64,000 nucleotides of DNA from DAHUYF01 sp035945115. Its GTDB lineage: Bacteria > Pseudomonadota > Alphaproteobacteria > ATCC43930 > CGMCC-115725. The translations under genes were made by a program, and so were the position numbers. Under the pieces are notes generated by a model that had not been told where the DNA came from, ran no database searches, and worked only from the letters and a program-made list of their open reading frames with translations. Location: positions 59,283 to 123,282 of the forward strand of contig DASZAN010000059.1 in the NCBI GenBank assembly GCA_035945115.1. Direction: 5' to 3'. Shown in pieces: positions 54,243 through 62,969 of the stretch. Every line of letters starts with the position of its first letter. Within the stretch, counting starts at the first letter, position 1.

Positions 54243-55784
54243 ATGGCATTGCTGCGCTCGGTCGCCACGGTCGGCGGCTACACCATGGCGAGCCGCGTCT
54301 TGGGCTTTGTGCGCGAGATGCTTGTGGCGGCGTTCTTGGGCGCGAGCCCGGTCTCGGACGCGTTCTTCGTCGCACTTCGCCTCCCCAACATGTTCCGCAG
54401 CCTCTTCGCCGAAGGCGCCTTCAGCGCTGCTTTCGTGCCGCTTTTCGCCGGCAAAGTGGCGAGGGAAGGCCGCGCCGCGGCGCACGGCTTCGCCGAGGAC
54501 GCCCTCGCCGTTCTGCTTTTGGTGCTGCTGTTGTTTTTTATCGCGGGCGAGGCGCTTACGCCCGCCATTCTCGACATGATCGCGCCGGGCTTCCGCGCCG
54601 ATCCGGAGAAGTTCGCCCTCGCCGTCGATCTGACGCGCATCATGTTCCCCTATCTCGTCTTCATCTCGCTGACGGCGCTGCAAGGGGGCTTGCTCAACTC
54701 GCTCGAACGCTTCGCCGCCACATCGTTCACGCCGGTGCTGCTCAATCTCTTTCTCATCGCCGTGCTGGTGGGCGTGCGGCCGCTCACGGGCGCGGCGCTC
54801 GCTTGGGCGGTGACCGGCGCCGGCGTGGCGCAGTTCCTCTGGCTCCTCTTCTCGTGCCGGCGCGCCGGCATGCCGCTCTCGCTCCGTTGGCCGCTTCTCA
54901 CGCCCGCGGTGAAGCATCTCTTGCGCGTCATGCTGCCGGGCGTGTTCGGCGCGGGGGTGGTGCAGATCAATCTCGTGGTCTCGACGGCGATGGCCTCGCT
55001 CCTGCCGACCGGCGCCGTCTCCTACATTAACTACGCCGATCGGCTCAATCAGCTGCCGCTCGCGGTCGTCGGCATCGCCGTCGGCACGGCCATTCTGCCG
55101 CCGCTTTCGCGCCAAGTGCGCTTGGGCGACGACGCGGCGGCCGCTGAGACGCAAAACCGGGGCTTGGAGCTGGCGCTGCTCTTGACCTTGCCGGCGGCGA
55201 TCGCGCTCGCCGTGGCGGCCGAGCCCATCCTGCTGGTGCTGTTTCAGCACGGCAGGTTCACGGCCTTCGATACTGCCAACACTGCGCCCGCGCTCGCCGC
55301 TTACGCTGTGGGCCTTCCCGCTTTCGTCCTCGTCAAGGTGATGGCGCCGGGATTCTTCGCGCGCCAGGACACGAAGACGCCGGTCAAGATCGCCGCCGCC
55401 ACCATGCTGATCAATATCATGCTCACCATCGGCCTCGGCCTTGTCCTGGCGCAGACCGGCATTGCGCTGGCGCTCTCGCTCTCCGGCTGGTGCAACGCGC
55501 TGGCACTCACCGCCGTGCTCAATCGCCGCGGCCAGTTCGCGCTCGATCAGCGCTCGCGCCGCGCGCTGCCGCGCATTCTGCTGGCGGCGCTCGGCATGGG
55601 TGCGCTGCTGCTGATTCTCGAATACCTGCTCGCCAATGCTTTCGCTGGACACTTCGCGGCGCGACTCGCGGCGCTCGCCGTGCTGGTCGGCGGCGGCCTC
55701 GCTGGTTTCGCGCTCTTGGCGCTGGGCTTCGGCGTCGCCGATTGGCAGGAGCTGAGACGCCGCTTCCGCCGCCAAGCGGCTTGA
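54243..55784 (+). CDS. murJ: lipid II flippase MurJ (MviN)
   Basis: Moves lipid-linked peptidoglycan precursor across the inner membrane. The 513 residues comprise about 14 membrane helices with family motifs LRSVATVGGYTMASRVLGF, LPNMFRSLFAEGAFSAAFVP and an Arg-rich cavity. ATG 54243 is chosen because the conserved N-terminus starts there; the frame is open upstream into the repeat. It lies 34 bp before trpS, with which it is likely cotranscribed. Confidence 0.95.
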   Translation: MALLRSVATVGGYTMASRVLGFVREMLVAAFLGASPVSDAFFVALRLPNMFRSLFAEGAFSAAFVPLFAGKVAREGRAAAHGFAEDALAVLLLVLLLFFIAGEALTPAILDMIAPGFRADPEKFALAVDLTRIMFPYLVFISLTALQGGLLNSLERFAATSFTPVLLNLFLIAVLVGVRPLTGAALAWAVTGAGVAQFLWLLFSCRRAGMPLSLRWPLLTPAVKHLLRVMLPGVFGAGVVQINLVVSTAMASLLPTGAVSYINYADRLNQLPLAVVGIAVGTAILPPLSRQVRLGDDAAAAETQNRGLELALLLTLPAAIALAVAAEPILLVLFQHGRFTAFDTANTAPALAAYAVGLPAFVLVKVMAPGFFARQDTKTPVKIAAATMLINIMLTIGLGLVLAQTGIALALSLSGWCNALALTAVLNRRGQFALDQRSRRALPRILLAALGMGALLLILEYLLANAFAGHFAARLAALAVLVGGGLAGFALLALGFGVADWQELRRRFRRQAA

Positions 55785-55817
55785 CCCGATGCGGCGGCGC
55801 GGCGATAACCCGCGCGC

Positions 55818-56816
55818 ATGAACCGTATCTTTTCGGGCATTCAGCCCACCGGCAATCTTCATCTCGGCAATTATCTGGGCGCGATCCGTAATTGGGTGGC
55901 CCTCCAGCGCGAGTTCGACTGCATCTTCTGCATCGTCGACCTACACGCGCTGACCTTGCCGATTGATCCGCAAGAGCTCCACGCCCAGACGCGCGAGGTG
56001 ACCGCCGCCTATATCGCCGCCGGCATCGATCCCGAGCACTGCATCATCTTCAACCAAAGCGCGGCGCCGGCGCATGCGCAGCTCGCCTGGCTCTTGGGGT
56101 GCCTGACGCCGTTGGGCTGGCTCAACCGCATGACGCAGTTCAAGGAGAAAGCGGGAAAGGTGCGTGACGAGGCGGGCCTCGGCCTTTACGCCTATCCCGT
56201 GCTGATGGCGGCCGACATCCTCCTCTACAAGGCGACGCACGTGCCGGTGGGCGAGGATCAGAAGCAGCATTTGGAGCTCTCGCGCGACATCGCCGGCGCC
56301 TTCAACCGCCGCTATGGCGTCGAGTTCTTCCCGCTGCCGGAGCCGCAGATCTTCGGCCCGGCGACGCGCGTGATGTCACTCCGCGACGGCACCAAGAAGA
56401 TGTCGAAATCCGATACCTCGGATTACTCGCGCCTCAACATGACCGACGATGCGGACGCGATCGCGCTCAAGATTCGCAAGGCAAAGACCGATCCGCAGCC
56501 GCTGCCGGAGAGCGAGGCCGAGGCGGAAAAGCGGCCCGAGGCGGACAACCTCCTCAGCATCTATGCGGCGCTCGCCAACATGAGCCGCGCCGAGGCGGTC
56601 CGGAAATTCGCCGGCCGCAACTTCTCCGCGTTCAAAGGGGAACTCGCCGATCTCGCCGCCGAGGTGCTGGGCAAGATCGGCGGCGAGATGCGCCGCCTCC
56701 TCACCGAACCCGGCTATATCGACGGCCTCCTCCGCCGCGGCGCTGAACGCGCCAACGCCATTGCCGAGCCCAATCTCCGCGCGGTCTTCGACGTCATGGG
56801 CCTCCTGCGGCCTTAG
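55818..56816 (+). CDS. trpS: tryptophanyl-tRNA synthetase
   Basis: Class I aminoacyl-tRNA synthetase of 332 residues that charges tRNA-Trp. HIGH-like motif PTGNLHLGNYLGAI at about 10-23, the tryptophan-pocket segment PVLMAADILLYKATHVPVG and the KMSKS loop (GTKKMSKSDTSDY) are all present. The length is typical. The murJ-trpS order is common in alphaproteobacteria. ATG 55818 starts MNRIFSGIQP. Confidence 0.96.
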   Translation: MNRIFSGIQPTGNLHLGNYLGAIRNWVALQREFDCIFCIVDLHALTLPIDPQELHAQTREVTAAYIAAGIDPEHCIIFNQSAAPAHAQLAWLLGCLTPLGWLNRMTQFKEKAGKVRDEAGLGLYAYPVLMAADILLYKATHVPVGEDQKQHLELSRDIAGAFNRRYGVEFFPLPEPQIFGPATRVMSLRDGTKKMSKSDTSDYSRLNMTDDADAIALKIRKAKTDPQPLPESEAEAEKRPEADNLLSIYAALANMSRAEAVRKFAGRNFSAFKGELADLAAEVLGKIGGEMRRLLTEPGYIDGLLRRGAERANAIAEPNLRAVFDVMGLLRP

Positions 56817-56854
56817 CGCCGGTTTGGGTTTGGTACATTTGCACACAAAAAAAT

Positions 56855-57544
56855 TTATGAGGGTTCTCTCCGCGCCACCAGGCGACCGTCCTCTCGCGTG
56901 ACACGAACGGCGAAGTCGTAGCGATCAATATCGAGAGCGATCTCGAGATCGCCGGGATGAAGGTACGGCTTGGCGGGATCGTGGAACTCCGGGATTTGCG
57001 GACCGGCAAGGATCACCTCACGGATCGCCGAACGGCCGCCCTGCCTTCCCTCGAGGAGATTTCTGAGATGAATGGCGCAGAGTTCGTCCTCATCCGTTCT
57101 GAACGCGCCTTCCTTTCCCATCGCTACCAGTGTGACTTGCTCCGGTGAATGCTTGAGCGTGGCCCGCACGGTGGCCGTCGCTGTGACCAGCGATCCAGCG
57201 TAGAGCTGAGTGGCCTGCCGGGCCGCCACGATCCCCTGAGTGCCAGCGCTGGTTCGTTGGATGACCGTCATTCCACCGAAATGGATCTGCGCGGCCTCGA
57301 AAGGTGAGTTGCCTAGATCGAACCCCGGTGGGGCGCGACCGCGAACTTCTCCTATGCAGAAATGTCCAACACCGGCGCTTCGAAGCGTCAACGCCTCGTC
57401 CACGCTGCTCACCATGATGATCTTCGCTGCGCCGCGCGCGAGCGCCACAGCCGCCGTGGTGAAGGCGCGGAAAACGTCGATGATGACGACGACGCCAACC
57501 GCGCGTTCGGCACCCGCCAACAAGCTATCGATGCGGATTTCCAT
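56855..57544 (-). CDS. ComB-like 2-phosphosulfolactate phosphatase
   Basis: A 229-residue protein of the ComB family, whose archetype removes phosphate from 2-phosphosulfolactate in coenzyme M synthesis. Recognised by VVVIIDVFRAFTTAAVALARGA, the LRSAGVGHFCIGEVRGR and FDLGNSPFEAAQ segments, and the loop VIQRTSAGTQGIVAARQA. In bacteria without coenzyme M the role is undetermined; sulfolactate or another phosphate ester is possible. It is not next to other coenzyme M genes. Confidence 0.85.
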   Translation of the reverse strand: MEIRIDSLLAGAERAVGVVVIIDVFRAFTTAAVALARGAAKIIMVSSVDEALTLRSAGVGHFCIGEVRGRAPPGFDLGNSPFEAAQIHFGGMTVIQRTSAGTQGIVAARQATQLYAGSLVTATATVRATLKHSPEQVTLVAMGKEGAFRTDEDELCAIHLRNLLEGRQGGRSAIREVILAGPQIPEFHDPAKPYLHPGDLEIALDIDRYDFAVRVTREDGRLVARREPS

Positions 57545-57640
57545 TCACCGTGTTCCTTTGAAGCCCCATCGGTCACGATGCAGAGGCGCGAACCGTCGAG
57601 CGCGAGCGACGCGCAATAACCCGAGTTTGCAAACTACCGG

Positions 57641-58156
57641 CTATTTTGGTTTCGCCAAGCCGCGAATGACATCCAATCGGTTCGCCGGCGCCTTCGGCGA
57701 GAGAAAATCGGGAATCGTGTTGGGCTGCCGCGGCGGCCGGAGAAGGAACTCCACTGGCCATTCGGTGATGCGCAGGTCCTTCACGTGACGAAAGTTTCCT
57801 GGCGCGGGCTCGTCGATGTATTCGGCTTGGCGAATGAGAGCGATCGGCGCCTCAGCGCCTTTGGTAGCTTGGGAAAACGCGAGCGCGTCTGCATACGTCG
57901 CAAAGGGGCGGTAGTAGTCGCTGCCGTCGTTGAGGTCGGCAGCGCCGCGCTCGGGGTGGCACCAGACGCGGTACTCCAAGACCTCGTCCCAGACGTAACC
58001 GCCGCCGGCTTTCGCGAGCGCTGGATAGGTGCCCACGAGCTCCGGGTCCACCGCGTCGGGGTAGTGGGGCACCGGAGCGCAGGTGCTGCTCTTGCTGCCG
58101 CGTGTCGCGGCGCGAGCTTTTGTCTTGCTGGCTGGCGGCTTCGCCTTGCGTGCCAT
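57641..58156 (-). CDS. conserved hypothetical protein (often called a GCN5-related acetyltransferase)
   Basis: A 171-residue protein with a basic N-terminal tail (ARKAKPPASKTKARAATRGSK, quoted in part) and a conserved core: AGGGYVWDEVLEYRVWCHP, LNDGSDYYRPFATYADALAFS, IALIRQAEYIDEP and RITEWPVEFL. Homologues have been labelled acetyltransferase, but no acetyl-CoA-binding motif is evident here, so I leave the function open. ATG 58156 is used. It stands between the ComB-like gene and the SDR gene, all on the minus strand. Confidence 0.75.
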   Translation of the reverse strand: MARKAKPPASKTKARAATRGSKSSTCAPVPHYPDAVDPELVGTYPALAKAGGGYVWDEVLEYRVWCHPERGAADLNDGSDYYRPFATYADALAFSQATKGAEAPIALIRQAEYIDEPAPGNFRHVKDLRITEWPVEFLLRPPRQPNTIPDFLSPKAPANRLDVIRGLAKPK

Positions 58157-58211
58157 TGAAACGAGCCCTCTCCGATATCCCAATCTCCATCCCTCTTCGG
58201 TTCGACTAAGC

Positions 58212-59018
58212 TCAGCTCGCACCCGCCTCGAGCGCCATCTGCGTCGAGCTCAGCGACGCGCCGTAGAGGGACCAGCCGCCGTCGACGGGGATGACGGTGC
58301 CGGTGATCCAGCTCGCTTGAGGTGACGCCAGAAAAAGCGCGAGTTCGGCGACGTCGGCGAGCGTGCCGAAGCGCTGCAAGGGAATGCGCTTTTCCATCTT
58401 ATGGCGGAGCTCGGGGCTGCTTAAGCGGCGGAAGCCTTCGGTGTCCTTGATGGGGCCGGGCGCGATCGAGTTGACGCGGATGCCGTCGGCGCCCCACTCC
58501 ATCGCCAAGACGCGCGTCACCTGATCGACGCCGGCTTTGGCGGCACACGCGTGGACCTGCATCGGCATCGGGTTCCAGGATTGCGGCGCCGAGATGTTGA
58601 TGATGGCAGCGCCGGGCTTGCGCAAAAACTGATGCGCCGCGCGCAGCACGTTGAAGGTGCCGAGGAGATCGATATCGACCACCGTCTTGAAGGCGTTGGC
58701 CGACATGCCGAGTGCGGCGGCTGGGAAATTTCCGGCGGCGCCGGAGACGAGCACATCAAGCGCGCCGAACGCGTCGTGCGCCGCGGCGAGCGCGCTGGAA
58801 ATCGCGGCGAAATCGCGCACATCGGCGCTTTGTCCAATGACCTTGCCGTCATGACGGCGCAATTGCTCCACCGCCGTCGCGACGCGCTCGGCTGAGCGGC
58901 TGACGATGGCGATGCTCGCCCCCGCCGCGGCGAAGGCATCGGCAATGCCAAGATTGATGCCGCTGCTGCCGCCCGCGACGAAGACGGATTTGCCGGCGAA
59001 GTCGAAGGGGTGGGTCAT
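58212..59018 (-). CDS. short-chain dehydrogenase/reductase
   Basis: NAD(P)-dependent SDR of 268 residues. The cofactor motif is AGGSSGINLGIA (a variant of TGxxxGIG with N before the second Gly pair), then VSGAAGNFPAAA in place of NNAG. In the active-site region the catalytic Tyr of YxxxK is replaced: the sequence reads VHACAAKAGVDQV, Cys-Ala-Ala-Ala-Lys, with the Lys kept. This matches the decarbonylating 2,4-dienoyl-CoA reductase-like branch, which often lacks the Tyr. ATG 59018 has a GAGGAG site. Confidence 0.88.
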   Translation of the reverse strand: MTHPFDFAGKSVFVAGGSSGINLGIADAFAAAGASIAIVSRSAERVATAVEQLRRHDGKVIGQSADVRDFAAISSALAAAHDAFGALDVLVSGAAGNFPAAALGMSANAFKTVVDIDLLGTFNVLRAAHQFLRKPGAAIINISAPQSWNPMPMQVHACAAKAGVDQVTRVLAMEWGADGIRVNSIAPGPIKDTEGFRRLSSPELRHKMEKRIPLQRFGTLADVAELALFLASPQASWITGTVIPVDGGWSLYGASLSSTQMALEAGAS

Positions 59019-59222
59019 GTCACGCTCCTCCTTGAGGGTGAGGCGAAAACAGTTTAGCTCAACACCTAACAGGCACGCATAATGCGACGAGAGCGCCAGA
59101 ACCGCTGGCGCAACGTGGAGGCACGGGGCCAAATCCACTTTGCCCGCCTTCTCCCGCGGTTGTAAGGTGCCGGGAGTGCACGCGAGCGGCGACGGCGCCG
59201 CCAAGAAGAATATGCCCGTCCC

Positions 59223-60140
59223 ATGGATATTTATCTCCCCATCGCCGCCATTTCGCTCGACGTGTTCGTGCTCTTGGCGCTGGGCGGGGTGGTGGGCTTT
59301 CTCTCGGGCGTGTTCGGCGTCGGCGGCGGCTTCCTGCTGACGCCCTTCCTCATTTTCATCGGCGTGCCGCATGCGATCGCGGTGGCGTCCTCGGCCAATC
59401 AGCTGGTGGGCGCCTCGGTCTCGGGCGCGCTCGCCCATTGGCGGCGCGGCAATGTCGACCTGCAGATGGGCCTCGTCATGCTGGCGGGCGGATTTGCGGG
59501 GTCGGCGGTGGGCGTGTGGTTCTTCGGCGTCTTGCGCCGCATCGGCCAGATCGACCTCGCCATCAGCCTCGCCTACGTGCTGCTGCTCGGCACGCTCGGC
59601 ACGCTCATGCTGATCGAGAGCACGCGCGCCATACTGCGGCTCCGCCGTCCCGGCGGCGTGCGGCGCAAGCTCCATCAGCATATCTGGCTGCACGGCCTTC
59701 CTCTCAAGATGCGCTTTCGCCGCTCGAAGCTCTATATCAGCGCGCTTCTGCCGCTGGCGCTGGGCTTCTTCGGCGGCGTGCTCTCGGCGGTGCTGGGCGT
59801 GGGCGGCGGCTTCGTCATGGTGCCCGCCATGATCTACATGCTGGGCATGCCGACGGCGATGGTGCCGGGCACCTCGCTCTTCCAGATCATCTTCGTCGCC
59901 GCCAGCGTCACCGTCCTGCAGGCGGTCGAAAACGGCACGGTGGACGCGGTGCTGGCGCTCGTCCTCTTGGTGGGCGGCGTCATCGGTGCGCAGCTCGGCA
60001 CCCGCTTCGGCACGAGGCTGAGGGGCGAGCAGCTCCGCGCGCTGCTGGCGCTTCTCGTGCTGGGGATCGCGCTGAAGCTCGTCGTCGACCTCACCGTAAA
60101 GCCCGTCGATCCCTATACGATCGAGGCGGTGAGCGAATGA
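59223..60140 (+). CDS. TauE/SafE-family sulfite or organosulfonate exporter
   Basis: Integral membrane protein of 305 residues with about eight helices and two related halves: LGGVVGFLSGVFGVGGGFLLTPFLIF and LGFFGGVLSAVLGVGGGFVMVPAMIY (each quoted in short), both with the GVGGGF signature. A cytoplasmic loop of about 40 basic residues separates them. Members move sulfite, sulfoacetate or similar anions out of the cell. ATG 59223 starts MDIYLPIAAI. Its stop overlaps the TIGR02186 gene (ATGA). Confidence 0.92.
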   Translation: MDIYLPIAAISLDVFVLLALGGVVGFLSGVFGVGGGFLLTPFLIFIGVPHAIAVASSANQLVGASVSGALAHWRRGNVDLQMGLVMLAGGFAGSAVGVWFFGVLRRIGQIDLAISLAYVLLLGTLGTLMLIESTRAILRLRRPGGVRRKLHQHIWLHGLPLKMRFRRSKLYISALLPLALGFFGGVLSAVLGVGGGFVMVPAMIYMLGMPTAMVPGTSLFQIIFVAASVTVLQAVENGTVDAVLALVLLVGGVIGAQLGTRFGTRLRGEQLRALLALLVLGIALKLVVDLTVKPVDPYTIEAVSE

Positions 60141-60889
60141 GCCGCCCTCTGCCTCTGCCTCTACCGCTGCTGCTCCTCCTCCCTCTCGTGCTCGCCGCGC
60201 CGGCGCGGGCGGCGGAGCCGCTCGTCGCCGATCTCACGAACCACCTCGTCGCCATCACCACCGGCTTCACCGGCACCAATGTCGTGCTGTTCGGCGCCAC
60301 CGACGGACCGGGCGACGTGGTCGTGGTGGTGCGCGGACCCGATCACGATGTGGTGGTGCGGCGCAAGAGCCGGGTCGGCGGCATCTGGATGAACAAGCGG
60401 CAGATGACCTTCCAGGGCGTCCCCAGCTATTACGAGCTGCTGAGCTCGAAGCCGCTCGACGACATCATGCCGGCGGCGGTGCAGGGGTTCCATCAGATCG
60501 GTCTTCCCTTTATGCGCATGAGCGTCATCGAGAAGCGCTCGCCCGAGGACATCGCCGAGTTCCGCGCCGCGCTCATGCGCCAGCAGCAGCGCGAAGGGCT
60601 TTACCCGACCGGCGTCGGCCGCGTGAGCTTCTTGGGCGATCGTCTCTTTCATGCCACCTTGACCTTTCCCGCCAATGTGCCGACCGGCACCTATCGCCTT
60701 GAGGTCTTTCTCGTGCGCAACGGCCAAGTGGTGAGCGGCCAGACCTCGCCGCTCGTCGTCTCGCAGGTCGGTATCGACGCCGAGGTCAACGATTTCGCCA
60801 ATCGCCGCGCGCTCCTCTATGGGTTCGTTGCGGTGATCGGCGCGGCAATGGCAGGATGGCTCGCGAGCCTGCCGTTCCGGAACGCGTGA
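60137..60889 (+). CDS. TIGR02186-family exported membrane protein
   Basis: A 250-residue protein with a signal peptide (LPLLLLLPLVLAAPARA), a large periplasmic beta-rich domain (LTNHLVAITTGFTGTNVVLFG, GVGRVSFLGDRLFHATL, VPTGTYRLEVFLV) and a C-terminal membrane helix (LLYGFVAVIGAAMAGWLAS). The family is alphaproteobacterial and uncharacterised, and regularly adjoins a TauE-type exporter, as here. Coupled translation with the upstream gene suggests the two proteins work together. Confidence 0.88.
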   Translation: MSRPLPLPLPLLLLLPLVLAAPARAAEPLVADLTNHLVAITTGFTGTNVVLFGATDGPGDVVVVVRGPDHDVVVRRKSRVGGIWMNKRQMTFQGVPSYYELLSSKPLDDIMPAAVQGFHQIGLPFMRMSVIEKRSPEDIAEFRAALMRQQQREGLYPTGVGRVSFLGDRLFHATLTFPANVPTGTYRLEVFLVRNGQVVSGQTSPLVVSQVGIDAEVNDFANRRALLYGFVAVIGAAMAGWLASLPFRNA

Positions 60890-60899
60890 GAGACTGGCG

Positions 60900-61379
60900 A
60901 TGACCGATCCCGCCGTCCAGCCGCGCATCTTCCTCGTCGTCGTCGACGAGACCGAGGAAATGCGCGTGGCGCTCCGCTATGCGGCGCTCCGTGCGCGCCG
61001 CACCGGCGGCCACGTCGCGCTCCTCTACGTCATCGAGCCGAGCGATCTGCAGCAATGGATGGCAGTCGAGACCCTGATGCGCGAGGAGCGCCGCGAGGAG
61101 GCGGAGGCGCTCTTGCAGAAACTCGCGGGCGAGGTGGCCGAGCTCTGCGGCAGCCTCCCCATCGTCCATATCCGCGAGGGGCGCCGGCGCGACGAGCTCA
61201 TGGCGCTCCTCGACGAGGAGCCGAGCATCTCCATCCTGGTGCTCGCCGCCGGCACCGGCGCCGAAGGGCCGGGGCCGCTGGTCACCCAGCTCGTCGGCAA
61301 GATGTCCGGCAAGATGCGGGTCCCGGTGACGGTGGTGCCGGGAAGCCTCAGCGACGAGCAGATCGCGGCCCTCACCTGA
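60900..61379 (+). CDS. universal stress protein UspA, single domain
   Basis: A 159-residue single UspA domain: FLVVVDETEEMRVALRYAAL at the start, and in the nucleotide region LVLAAGTGAEGPGPLVTQLVGKM, in which the G-2x-G-9x-G(S/T) ATP pattern is only partly kept. It follows the TIGR02186 gene by 10 bp and probably belongs to the same transcript as TauE. Role: stress-linked regulator for the transporter pair, by inference. Confidence 0.88.
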   Translation: MTDPAVQPRIFLVVVDETEEMRVALRYAALRARRTGGHVALLYVIEPSDLQQWMAVETLMREERREEAEALLQKLAGEVAELCGSLPIVHIREGRRRDELMALLDEEPSISILVLAAGTGAEGPGPLVTQLVGKMSGKMRVPVTVVPGSLSDEQIAALT

Positions 61380-61466
61380 CCCTCACCGCGACAGGGTTGA
61401 CTCGGCGGCCTCCGATCCATAGCTAGAGGCCAGGAAACCCGAGAAAAGCCGCCGCCGAGGAACGCC

Positions 61467-62012
61467 ATGTTCATCCAGACCGAGACCACCCCCAACCCCG
61501 CCACCCTGAAGTTCCTGCCGGGGCGGGAGGTGATGACGCAGGGAACCGCCAATTTCGCCGATCCCGCCGCGGCGCACCGCTCGCCCTTGGCGCAGCGGCT
61601 TTTCGGCATCGAGGGCGTCACCGGCGTCTTTCTCGGTAGCGACTTCGTCAGCGTCAGCAAGGATGCGGCGCTCGACTGGTATCAGCTGAAGCCCGCCGTG
61701 CTCGGCGCCCTCATGGAGCACTTCACCCAGGGCGCGCCGGTAATCCTCGGAACGGACACCGCCGCGGCCGAGGGCGAGGAGGACGACGAGATCACGGCGC
61801 AGATCCGGGAGCTTCTGGAGACGCGGGTGCGCCCGGCGGTGGCACAGGATGGCGGCGACATCATCTTCCACCGCTACGAGGACGGCATCGTCTATCTCCA
61901 CATGCAGGGCTCGTGTTCAGGCTGTCCGAGCTCGACCGCGACCCTCAAGGCCGGCATCGAGAACATGCTCCGCCACTACGTGCCGGAAGTGGTGGAGGTC
62001 CGCGCGATCTGA
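61467..62012 (+). CDS. Nfu-type iron-sulfur cluster carrier
   Basis: Carries Fe-S clusters to target apoproteins. The 181 residues have the Nfu N-terminal domain (MFIQTETTPNPATLKFLPGR) and the C-terminal NifU-like domain with the cluster cysteines Cys150 and Cys153 (GSCSGCPSS). Length and order match the alphaproteobacterial NfuA-like protein related to mitochondrial NFU1. It follows the Usp gene by 87 bp; a separate promoter is likely. Confidence 0.95.
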   Translation: MFIQTETTPNPATLKFLPGREVMTQGTANFADPAAAHRSPLAQRLFGIEGVTGVFLGSDFVSVSKDAALDWYQLKPAVLGALMEHFTQGAPVILGTDTAAAEGEEDDEITAQIRELLETRVRPAVAQDGGDIIFHRYEDGIVYLHMQGSCSGCPSSTATLKAGIENMLRHYVPEVVEVRAI

Positions 62013-62103
62013 GATTTTTCTTTTTTAGCTCGGAGGACGCGGAGACTGCGCTGAGGACGCAGAGGCGGAGGCCTTTCGCTCTGCGCCTCTATTGTCACTA
62101 GAC

Positions 62104-62176
62104 CAGGGAGATGATGGGGATAGCGGGAGATGGAGGGGATTCGCCCCCTCATCACCACTCATCCCCAATATCTCCA
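62104..62176. repeat. palindromic element related to 3404-3473
   Basis: GGGAGATGATGGGGATAG and GCGGGAGATGGAGGGGAT are mirrored by ATCACCACTCATCCCCA and ATCTCC after a short spacer. It shares GGGAGATGGAGGGGAT with the element after lysS. It sits in the 260-bp gap after nfu, next to a short imperfect hairpin (AGAGGCG...CGCCTCT, about 62060-62090). Confidence 0.6.
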
Positions 62177-62272
62177 TTTCCTTCCGTCGGCTCGAATGCA
62201 TCACGCGGGTGATAAGGGGACGCGCCGCGCTCGCGACGCGGGCGAATTCCCTTGCGTCCTCCGCGCTGGAAA

Positions 62273-62905
62273 TCATTCCGCCGTGCTGCGCTCGGCGACG
62301 ATTGCCGCGACCTCGGCTTCGCCTTCGGCGGTGAGGCCGGCGACGACGCCGGCGCGGTCTTCGGCGGGGCGGTTCTGGCTCATCTTCCACTTGCCTTCGA
62401 GCCGCGTGATGGTGAGCTCGAAGGCGACGATCGCCTTCAGCATGGCGTCAATGTAATCCGCCGGCGCGTCGGTCACCTGCCAGGACACCGCGGCGCCCGC
62501 TTCGTGGCGATTGGTCAACCCAGTGACGTTGGTGCGGGCGCGCTCGGGATCATCGATGAACCGCAGCCGGCCATAGGCGTGGATCGCGACGTAGTTCCAG
62601 GTCGGCACCACCTTTCCCGTCTGCCGCTTCGTCTCATACCAGGATGGCGTGATGTAGGCGTGGGGGCCGGTGAAAATGGCGAGCGCCTCTTGATCGGCGA
62701 GCGCCGTGCGCCATTGCGGGTTGGCGCGCGCGAGGTGGCCCGAGAGCGTGCCGAAGGGCGCGGGCGCGGCGGCGATCAGCATGGGAACGTGACTTGCCGT
62801 CATGCCGTCGGCGCCGAGCGTCACCAGCGTTCCGAAGCCGATGCGCTCGATTGTCTCGTGCAGCATCGGCACGCGCTCTTCCCTAAATTGCGAAGGCACA
62901 TACAT
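62273..62905 (-). CDS. PaiB-like FMN-binding protein
   Basis: Flavin-binding split-barrel protein of 210 residues, in the family of the Bacillus PaiB regulator. Seen: MYVPSQFREERVPMLHETIE, TLVTLGADGMTASHVPML, GHLARANPQW, FTGPHAYITPSWYETKR and VPTWNYVAIHAYGR, all family hallmarks. In proteobacteria the role is usually unproven; it may bind haem or FMN rather than DNA. ATG 62905 is used. It is divergent from tsaB with a 64-bp gap. Confidence 0.9.
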   Translation of the reverse strand: MYVPSQFREERVPMLHETIERIGFGTLVTLGADGMTASHVPMLIAAAPAPFGTLSGHLARANPQWRTALADQEALAIFTGPHAYITPSWYETKRQTGKVVPTWNYVAIHAYGRLRFIDDPERARTNVTGLTNRHEAGAAVSWQVTDAPADYIDAMLKAIVAFELTITRLEGKWKMSQNRPAEDRAGVVAGLTAEGEAEVAAIVAERSTAE

Positions 62906-62969
62906 CCGCTTCTCCTTTCGCCCCGCGTCACTATAGGCTCGCTCGATCATTGCTGCTACATCCGCGCCG

